From positions 98,927 to 116,088 of the forward strand of contig MU631352.1 of assembly GCA_026770615.1 (NCBI GenBank): a stretch of DNA of 17,162 nucleotides, written 5' to 3'. Under the pieces are notes generated by a model that was given only the letters and a program-made list of their open reading frames with translations, searched no databases and was not told the DNA's origin. Shown one piece after another: positions 8,501 to 15,466 of the stretch. This DNA is from Pavlovales sp. CCMP2436 (taxonomy: Eukaryota > Haptophyta > Pavlovophyceae > Pavlovales). A program made the position numbers and the translations under genes. Every line of letters starts with the position of its first letter. The first letter of the stretch is position 1.

Positions 8501-10230
8501 TTAATTATTGTACAGGTTAGCCGGGTCAATTGCATCGGTGATTATTTTGCGTGCTGGCACGATAGAGTCACTCGACCCCCCTCTATCAAAAGGAGACAAA
8601 TCATACTTGTTGCCACAGTAGAAGCCCCCCGCTGTTTTCGCGATAATCTCGCGCAAGTCTTCAAGCATCTTGTGCAGGACCGGGTTGCTAGATCGCTTAA
8701 CTCCATTCACGTGATGTCTGGCCATATTTTCAAGGTTAATCAATGCCGAATCTATAGGTCCAATTTGCATCGGAGTCCCGGTTTTTTCGCTGAAGTCGCC
8801 GACAAAGAACAGACGTGCTCCCCATTCCTTGGCAATTGACTCTATTTTGTACCGGTGGAGTTGCGAGATCATGGTGGCTTCGTCGACTATAATGTTGGCA
8901 GGCCGGTACACATCGAGGTCCACACCTTTTTCCGTGCGCGCCGGTGCGAGCCCCATGACGCGCGTATGGCACATTGTCTGGTCGAATTTCAGCTCGGCAT
9001 CGAGGCGGAGGCATTGCGTTGGCGAGACAAACACGGTATTCAGCAGGCCGTTGGCGAAGCATATGTTGGACAGGGTCGTTGTCTTCCCAGATCCCGCGGC
9101 GCCCGTGATGATTGAGACTTTGCCTGTGTTCGATAATGGGCCGAGAATGTCATAATTGCGGGGCTCGAAGTATTGGAGGATGTCGGCTGTGTGCGCGTTT
9201 GGCATCTTCTCGAATGCTTCCCGGCCGCTGCATATCGCGTTGAGCGTGGGGGATGGCGCCATGAGCGGCATGATTCCTTCGTCCTTGATCAGGAAATGAT
9301 GGAGCATCAGGCGCGAATAGTCCAGGCTGTGGTCTCGCATGGCGTACACGCCGTCTGTCATCAGCTCTCTGGGGCACGGGATAAGGAAGACTTGCAGGCA
9401 CATTTGAATGCGCGTGCCTGCTACCACGTGGGCGCTTACCTGCGCGTATGTGCTTATGTTTTTGACCGGGAACTCGATCTCGATGGTGTTAGCGCAGATT
9501 GTGCGTAGCTTGACACCTGATACCTTTCTTGCTTGCTGGGTCTGAGGCAGGATCTGAGGCTGGGTCTGAGGCTGTGGCGTGTTCCCGTCCGCGTCCGCGT
9601 CTAAGTCCGCGTCTAAGTCCGAGTCTAAGTCTGCTCCAGAGTCTGCTACCGGTGCTTGTGTGAGACCCTGGCCATTCTGCAGGCGGGGGTCTGCGTTCGC
9701 CATGAGCCAGAACTGCTCGGCTGTCATCTTTGAGCCCTTGATGTGGATTTTGTTGCGCATACAGACGTGCATGCCGAGTCCAATGCATTTTGCGTAGTGC
9801 TTTACGCCACCCCTTTTCTCTTTCACGTGTGACTCCGCAGTGAAATCGATGTTTACCAAGTCGTAGCTCACGAGCGCCACTAGCCCGTCAAAGCACACCC
9901 CATACGCTAGCCAGAATCTGGCCTCCATGAAGGTCATGACGCGCGGCGGTATCGGTCCGAGCTTCTCCAGGGTCACTTCGTCGACGCGTTCGGCCATCTC
10001 GGTATTATAAAGGCGTTCCAGCGTGTCCCTTATTTTTGCTGCGGTGACTTGCGAGACGTCTAGCTGATCGTCCAGCAGCAGCAGGTGCTCCACGATTGTG
10101 TGAGCGGATACTTGGGAGTAGTCAACACTTGCCTGGTCGATCACGAGCAGGCCTTCTATGCCAGACTGTCCGAGCATATCGAGCATTTCGGCTCTGCTTT
10201 TGATGAGGAATCCCTTGCACATTTTCCCAC
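8501..10230 (-). CDS. SF1 helicase, N-terminal RecA-like part of replicase-like protein
   Basis: About 575 codons in the -1 frame relative to the upstream part, ending at TAA 8501. A 200-residue region with no recognised domain comes first, then an acidic and Gln-rich linker from a 12-bp coding repeat (DLDADLDADADG, then PQPQTQPQ). Helicase motifs: Walker A TGAAGSGKTTT (9077-9103), VFVSPTQ (Ia), IIVDEATMIS (Walker B, motif II), FFVGDFSEK and GTPMQIG (motif III region). It should unwind DNA or RNA using ATP. Upstream coding joins at GGGAAAA (10222-10228). The single fused helicase plus nuclease suggests a replication or recombination protein of a virus or plasmid-like element. Exact family not recognised. 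Confidence 0.8.
10222..10228 (-). promoter_or_regulatory. GGGAAAA, candidate -1 frameshift heptamer
   Basis: On the coding strand the 0 frame reads GTG GGA AAA TGT, so the heptamer is positioned as G GGA AAA, the X XXY YYZ register used for -1 slippage. The -1 frame (GGG AAA ATG TGC) is exactly the frame of the helicase. I could not identify a convincing downstream stem-loop by eye. A missing base in the G or A run would give the same picture. Confidence 0.35.
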
Positions 10231-10913
10231 CGTCTTTCCGGGAGTACCCATGTAGGCGTGAACTGTCTCGCAATTGTGCCGCGTGTAGGCCAGAGATTGA
10301 TCGATGTTTAAGATGTCCGGGTGCTTTATTTTGCACCTGTCCTCCGTCGCGTACTCGGCCGCCATTCTTACGTAGGGCTCAAATAGGGCACGACCTGTGA
10401 GCTGTGGTGACGCGAGAACGATCGCAATTGTGGCCAGGCCGTAGTGGTCAGAGTTCAGCCGAACCGGATCGATCTGCGGCTTCCAAAACTGATCCGACCA
10501 TTCGTTGTACAGCGTGTGCAAGCGGTACATGTATCCGTCTAGAGTCCGCATCATCTGGCCGTGAGGGGAGGAATTCGATGGCGTCACAAGGCACATCTCG
10601 CCAGACTCGGTCAGCTCCTCTAGGCGTGTCTTCATCTCGAGCTCGGTTAGCTTGATGGTCGCTTCCGAGGTAACCACGAAGTTCTTGCCGTCCTTGTACG
10701 CCTGCTCGACGTGGACTGGGGTGACCAGGAATGCGGTTAAGCCGGCCCGTGACACACCGTGCTCTGTAGCGTGGGGGCGCTTGGGGTGGTCGCATCGCCA
10801 GTACACATCGCGGCCGCGCTGGAGAGGACTCTTGAATTCTATTGTACGCCACGCCCGAGGCAATAACCGCCCGCAGCCACTATTTTTTCATTCACGGAGT
10901 TAATTAATGCCAT
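10231..10913 (-). CDS. N-terminal region of replicase-like protein, unknown domain
   Basis: The best start is ATG 10913, reading MALINSVNEK, then a -1 step at A6 (10883-10888 on the plus strand is T6) into a frame reading TIEFKSPLQRGRDVYWRCDH. That frame stays open to the GGGAAAA site and would stop at 10156 if no shift occurs. About 225 residues with no recognised family; visible parts are ELEMKTRLEELTESGEM (helical) and ALFEPYVRMAAEYATE. The ATG lies 21 bases after the preceding TAG at 10935. Upstream in the second frame is a TGA, so it has no ATG of its own. Likely the N-terminus of the helicase protein. Confidence 0.55.
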
Positions 10914-10934
10914 TCGCTTATCGAGGTTTCGACG

Positions 10935-11120
10935 CTATTCGTTAAGCTTCCGCCGTTTAGTGTAGGATTCCACGTCGCGAGTTACACCAGCATTCTTACG
11001 ACCGTTTATGCTAGCCGGGATAACACCCAGCTCTGTTGCGATCTCATCGAGCCTGTTTTTGAACCGTGAGTGAATTATCTTGACGACACAGTTGATACCG
11101 GGGCTCGTTTTAATGTACAT
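10935..11120 (-). CDS. Small basic protein (61 aa), unknown
   Basis: ATG 11120 to TAG 10935. It reads MYIKTSPGINCVVKIIHSRF and ends TKRRKLNE; strongly basic, so nucleic-acid binding is possible. ATG follows the previous stop by 20 bases and the TAG precedes the next ATG by 21. Two alternatives exist. The frame continues past the TAG as RRNLDKRMALINS and meets the start of the replicase-like protein. It is also open upstream of the ATG and lies -1 to the preceding gene, so a longer fusion is possible. Confidence 0.5.
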   Translation of the reverse strand: MYIKTSPGINCVVKIIHSRFKNRLDEIATELGVIPASINGRKNAGVTRDVESYTKRRKLNE

Positions 11121-11140
11121 CGTACCTGGTTCTTGCAGGT

Positions 11141-11671
11141 CTATTGAATCTCAGTGACCTCTGTGGATCGGAATATGAGCGCTACAATCAAGCCGGCGGT
11201 TGTACTAGTGTCCGACCCCCTCTCACCCGTTGCTTCATATCTCCGTATATTTTCTTCTCTTAACGCATCAGCAGCATTTCGAGCAGCTAAGGTGTCTGCA
11301 TCATTGTATCGTAGATCCACTATATTCTCAAGATCACGAGGCCTGTTCACAATGACAATGACGCTCCTGTGAAAGCCACCAAAATCTACGTGAGCCAGCC
11401 CTCGGCCACCTTCAGCTCCAAACTCTGCCTGAAAAATCTCTATAAAGTATTTTATGCCCTTGTCAAGCGGAGGGCGATGCACGTCTTTCTTTATGGACCT
11501 TGACCATATGGTGGTCGGGCTCTTAGCAAGCCAGCGAATAAGGCCCATGTGATCGACGTTGATACCCTCATTTTTGAAAATTACGGGGTTGGTACGCGTC
11601 TCCCATATGCGGTTGCGACCGCGGTCCCCGCGATCTTCCATGTGCTTTCGCATCGTCTCTTTGTCTGCCAT
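11141..11671 (-). CDS. Unknown protein (176 aa) of the virus-like block
   Basis: ATG 11671 to TAG 11141. The start is 28 bases after the previous gene's TGA. It begins MADKETMRKHMEDRGDRG, a charged helix, and has a middle region with LIRWLAKSPTTIW and GLAHVDFGGFHRSVIVIVN. It ends with a short hydrophobic stretch, STTAGLIVALIFRS, which might be a C-terminal anchor but is short. No family recognised. Single-copy, compact and AT-richer than flanking host genes. Confidence 0.6.
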   Translation of the reverse strand: MADKETMRKHMEDRGDRGRNRIWETRTNPVIFKNEGINVDHMGLIRWLAKSPTTIWSRSIKKDVHRPPLDKGIKYFIEIFQAEFGAEGGRGLAHVDFGGFHRSVIVIVNRPRDLENIVDLRYNDADTLAARNAADALREENIRRYEATGERGSDTSTTAGLIVALIFRSTEVTEIQ

Positions 11672-11699
11672 CAATATTCCTTACGGAGGCCATCGACCA

Positions 11700-12056
11700 T
11701 CATTTTTTGTACAGGTTGCCAAAGGCCTTCATCGTTTCTGGCAGCATTCGTATCTTTGGGGGCGGACCTGGATCCACAAACTTGTTGCTGCCATCGACTG
11801 GGGGTGCGTGAGTTCCGTGCACATCTAGGTACATATCGGATATAAGTGCGAGTCGTTCGGCCAATGCCTTCATACCGGGGCGAATTTTAGGCACTCGGCG
11901 GCTGACTTGGTTGCCTTGGCGGACCGTGCGGACCGTGCGGATCGTGCTGTTGCTTGGGCCTGGGCTTTGGCCTTGACTTGCTGTGACTGCATTGGTTGCC
12001 CGGTTGAGACGAGAAATGCGAACGGGATGCAAGTAGTCCATCTCGGGGATTGACAT
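11700..12056 (-). CDS. Unknown basic Pro-rich protein (118 aa)
   Basis: ATG 12056 to TGA 11700. It starts MSIPEMDYLHPVRISRLNRA, has a short repeat (TIRTVRTVRQ) and a basic middle, and ends MKAFGNLYKK. No family recognised. The frame stays open upstream of the ATG for about 20 codons (DWSRLPRRIKISS). A different frame upstream (about 12070-12190) reads LTWNFEIPKMIGRVYPGELK, which looks coding and would join by another -1 step, so the true N-terminus may be longer. Confidence 0.5.
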   Translation of the reverse strand: MSIPEMDYLHPVRISRLNRATNAVTASQGQSPGPSNSTIRTVRTVRQGNQVSRRVPKIRPGMKALAERLALISDMYLDVHGTHAPPVDGSNKFVDPGPPPKIRMLPETMKAFGNLYKK

Positions 12057-12183
12057 ACCCTTACTTGAGATTTTAATTCGCCTGGGTAAACGCGACCAAT
12101 CATTTTTGGGATCTCAAAATTCCAGGTCAGCGCTGACCGTCCTTCTCTATCCGAGTGGTAGATAAGAAGGCCCGATATTGCCG

Positions 12184-12425
12184 ATCCCAACACAAAATCG
12201 GGGGATCGGGGATCGGGGGGATCTAAGGATCTTGAAATCGGGGGATCGGGGGGATCTGGGATCTCAAAATCGGGGGATCGGGGGGGTCTGGGGATTTCGA
12301 AATCGGGGGATCGGAGGGATTGAGAGATCTCTAAATCGGGGGATCGGGGGTTCCTGGGGATCTCTAAATCGGGGGATCGGGGGATCTGGGGATCTCGAAA
12401 TCGGGGATCTGGGATCTCTGAATAG
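12184..12425 (-). repeat. About 33-bp G-rich tandem repeat, coding-compatible on the minus strand
   Basis: About seven units starting AAATCGGGGGATCGGGG on the plus strand, mostly 31-33 bp. On the minus strand, units of 33 nt give an 11-residue repeat of the type PPIPRFRDPQE. It is in frame with the zinc-finger gene after its TAG at 12432 and open to a TGA at 12264-12266. The plus strand is also open. G-runs could form quadruplex-type structures. Confidence 0.85.
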
Positions 12426-12431
12426 GCAAGA

Positions 12432-12695
12432 CTAGATGTAAGCCATATCGATTAGAACCAGCGCCTCTTCAATCTCAATATTTGGCGAACGAGAGATCTG
12501 GAGGCGGGCTGTGCGGATGCGGACCTGCTCTCTATAGCAGGCATTGCAAAGTGAGGTAATCGTTACGAAGCCGGTCTTCCGAAGCCGGTGGTTCACTTGG
12601 TTTTTGCATCGAGTCTAATTGCAGCCGGCGCACTTGTATGAGAGGTCGTCCGGGTCATTTGACGCTTCGCAGCCGATGCGAAGCTTGCAATGCAT
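12432..12695 (-). CDS. Cys-rich zinc-finger protein (about 87 codons) with in-frame TAG
   Basis: ATG 12695, reading MHCKLRIGCEASNDPDDLSY, then KCAGCN, an in-frame TAG at 12615-12617, and TRCKNQVNHRLRKTGF, SLCNACYREQVRI, ending at TAG 12432. The CxxC...CxxC spacing is that of a zinc ribbon, similar to small Cys4 fingers in large algal viruses (comparison from memory). The TAG falls between the two halves of the finger, so if it stops translation only a useless 26-residue peptide remains. If both TAGs are sense, the protein gains a Pro-rich repeat tail and ends at TGA 12264. First gene of the minus-strand series; its start is about 40 bases from the ankyrin region on the other strand. Confidence 0.55.
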
Positions 12696-12736
12696 TACGT
12701 GACGGCGAGGGAACTTGAGCATGATTGATCGGGTGA

Positions 12737-13615
12737 TCTATATCCCCTTGCCTCGCTTACCTGCGCGCGCACGGCTGCGTGTGGGACGCGAGCACGGCCG
12801 ATGGTGCAGCTCGCGGTTACAGCTTGCGGGTGCTCCAGTGGGCGCGCGCCTACGGCTGCGACTGGAACACGCAGACGTGCCAGTTCGCTGCCGGATATGG
12901 CAATCTGGCCGTGCTCCAATGGGCGCGTGCAAATGGCTGCCCGTGGGAAAAGTGCGCATGTTGGCACGCAGCCGAGAACGGGCACCTCGAGGTGCTAAAA
13001 TGGATGCATGCGGCAGGCTGCCCGTGGGATTCGTTCACAACCTATGGTTCAGCAGAGGGTGGAGACCTGGAGGTGCTCCAATGGGTGCGCGCGCGATGGT
13101 CTGCCCGGCAAGGGGGATATTAAAAAAGGGCTGCCCAAGGGGGATAAACTGTTTTTCAAGATCCCTCTGCCCGTTGACAGGGACGCGAGCTGGGGTGCAG
13201 CTCTGACCATCAAGAGGTCCTGCAATGGTGCGTGAGCGAAGGCTGTTACTGGGGCACCTTCACAACTGATGCTGCAGCTCAAGCTGGGCACCTTCATGTC
13301 CTGCAGTGGACGCATGTCAACGGCTGTCCGCAGTTCGGCCCAAGCACCTGCACCGAAGCTGCCGAGGGCGGTCATGTTGCGGTGCTGATCTGGCTGCAAG
13401 CAAACGGCTGCCCGTGGGGCCCGGGAACATGTGCGGTCGCAGCTCAGAATGGCCATCTAGCCGTCCTCCAGTATGCGCACGCCAACGGCTGCCCGTGGTC
13501 CGCGGAAACGTGCCAGGCTGCTGCTGGCAGAGGCCATGGGGTGTTGCTGCAGTGGGCGTATGCGCATGGCTGCCCGCTTGGCTCGCTCACAATCGCGGGT
13601 GCTCGCCGGCATTGA
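12737..13615 (+). pseudogene. Ankyrin-repeat protein region (broken frame)
   Basis: Open frame 12737-13123 begins LAYLRAHGCVWDASTADGAA and has units such as VLQWARANGCPWEKC and HLEVLKWMHAAGCPW. After 13095 the frame breaks in a GCGCGCGC run (+1, as if a GC pair were missing). A unit with DASWGAAL is reached, a -1 step near 13190-13205 follows, and four more units run to 13615 (VLQWTHVNGCPQF, LAVLQYAHANGCPW). These are the divergent 28-33-residue ankyrin-like repeats of algal F-box/ANK proteins, used for protein binding. There is no ATG at the start and TGA lies just upstream, so the 5' end is missing. A direct repeat CTGCCC/AAGGGGGATA at 13100-13150 marks the broken unit. Confidence 0.75.
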
Positions 13616-13660
13616 AAAGATGGCCCCAAGGGGTCAGTGGCAGATTTTTAGGCGGTCGTC

Positions 13661-13795
13661 GTGTGGCTGCGCGTGCACGACTGCCCCGAGGAGGAGGAGG
13701 AGGAGGAGGAGGAGGACGACGAGGACGACGACGTCTTTGTAATTGGGATGCCTGACGACGACAATGACGATGACGCAGAGTCTGACCTGGAGTAG
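13661..13795 (+). pseudogene. Acidic C-terminal tail of the ankyrin protein
   Basis: Frame WLRVHDCPEEEE, eight Glu codons from a GAG run, then DDEDDDVFVIGMPDDD and AESDLE before TAG 13793-13795. WLRVHDCP looks like the end of a last ankyrin unit. A TAG (13653-13655) and frame changes separate it from the repeats ending at 13615. The acidic tail is a real low-complexity coding feature in codon phase, not merely a GA repeat, because GAG changes to GAC/GAT while keeping acidic residues. Confidence 0.5.
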
Positions 13796-14748
13796 GGCGC
13801 CTCGCCCTGCTTCGGGCGCGAGGTGAGCACAGTCCGCTGGTAGTACTTCCGACCGCCCACACCGTCCGCGCGCGCAGCTGAAGGCCCGAAAAAAAAAAAA
13901 AACCGCGCACCGACCGCGCCATGCCCAACCCTCAACTTTCTTCTTCTTCTTCTTCTTCTCCTTCTCCTTCTTCTTTCCTGTTTTTTTTCTTCCTGACGAA
14001 GCCCTCCTCCCTCCCTCTGCCCCCTTGCACAGGGGCGCACGCAGATTGAGGAGTGGGCGTGCCGCTGTCAACCCGCACTCGGCCAGCTCGCGTCCACGGC
14101 CGCCGCACTGTTCTCGCCCCCAGTGCGCATGCACTCGGGCGGGCCTCAGCTAGATGTGACGAGGTTGCCGACCCTTGGCGTCGGCGTGCAAGCCGGGCTC
14201 TGCGCCTGGCGGGTGCCAACCGCCCGTTCCTAGTCTATCGTACCAGATACTTATAGTATTACATCTGACACGCTAAAATAAATTCGGTTGGACTACGCGT
14301 GGTTCTTACGCATTTAACGCATATTTTATTAATTTCGTAATTAATAAAAAGCGCTGATAAGATTAAGCTAGTCGTTTACATATTAGCGTAAGTAACTAAC
14401 TTGCTTATTTTAGCTTATCTTGCTTTTAAGCGGCGAGGTAACTACAATACATATGTAATTAAAAATATAAATGCGAGAATATAATGTCAGTGCTAGGACG
14501 GACGTAGGTCGTTCAAATAATTAAATGGTGTATTGCAACTAAAATGAATAATCACTCAAAAAACCTACAATACTCCGCCCTTGATCGAAGCATCTAACTT
14601 AGAAGCACTGCTATTCTGCTCGGGTAGCAAGTGGAAACCTGCGCGGCCCGCGCCACTAGCTGCCGAGCTGGCCTGCCATGCTGACGCGTATCATTTGACA
14701 TTCGATGAGAGTTGACATCAGCCCAGTGAGAGGCTGAGAGCATGCCGA
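13796..14748. other. Intergenic: poly-A, CTT repeat, then AT-rich DNA
   Basis: Holds a short poly-A (about 13889-13902), a CTT/CTTCTC microsatellite (13938-13990), moderately GC-rich DNA to about 14230 without a convincing gene, and AT-rich DNA to 14600. It contains the 3' ends of the ankyrin gene (+) and the methyltransferase gene (-). No RNA gene recognised. Confidence 0.5.
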
Positions 14749-15430
14749 TCAGCTAACCGCGAAGAATGCGACGGTGAGGTAAGCGCCCTCGGGGTACATC
14801 GGGTTGAGCGGGTGGTCCGCGGCCGCCCCGCTCACCTTGAGGACCGCCACTGTCCGGCCGACCCTCGCCGCCGCCTATAAATTACACAAGTTGTTAGAAC
14901 GAGTTATAAATGCAGGAGGGGATACGAGTTACAACAACAGCAACAAAAAATGCAGGAGTGGTGCACAGGGATGGATCAGGTGTCATAGGCCCGACTACAG
15001 AACAGCGAGTTCTGCCAAGTGGCCGTCCGTGAACCCAGCTGCTCGAGCGCTGCTCTCCTTCTAGTTAATTAACGTCGGACGTCGACCAAGTCAGTGAGTG
15101 AACACCACCTGTTGAACCATGCTGAGCCGCTAATAGTAATAATAATTACTGACAGGGATTCAAGCTGGTGTCGGACTGTTCTGAATGTTGTGCTGGTCTG
15201 AGCGCTGAGTCGCCCATAAGGCACACAGCAGGCAATGGGCGACGCAGAGCTCACGCATAAGTTTCAGGACAGTCAGACAACAGCTTAAATCCCTGCCAGT
15301 ATTTTATATATCAGTAGAAATACCTAGAGGCCGAAATTATCAGATTCGAGTTGGCTGAAATAAACAACTTTTTAATAATTAAAACTAAAGATGTAATAAC
15401 GTAAAAGTGTGAAAACGCAAAAACGCAAAA

Positions 15431-15466
<36 letters not shown>

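Noticed and set aside
8501..11715. Similar C-termini GNLYKK (11700) and ANLYNN (8501) with shared TTGTACAGGTT
   Set aside because: An 11-base match is expected by chance many times in 17 kb; too weak to propose a shared signal.
12178..12435. Plus-strand Gly-rich repeat protein (NRGIGG units)
   Set aside because: The array is open on both strands; only the minus-strand reading is in frame with a recognisable upstream domain.
13634..14134. Minus-strand frames rich in Lys, Glu and Val
   Set aside because: Created by GAG, CTT and poly-A simple repeats; the acidic reading on the plus strand fits the ankyrin tail better.
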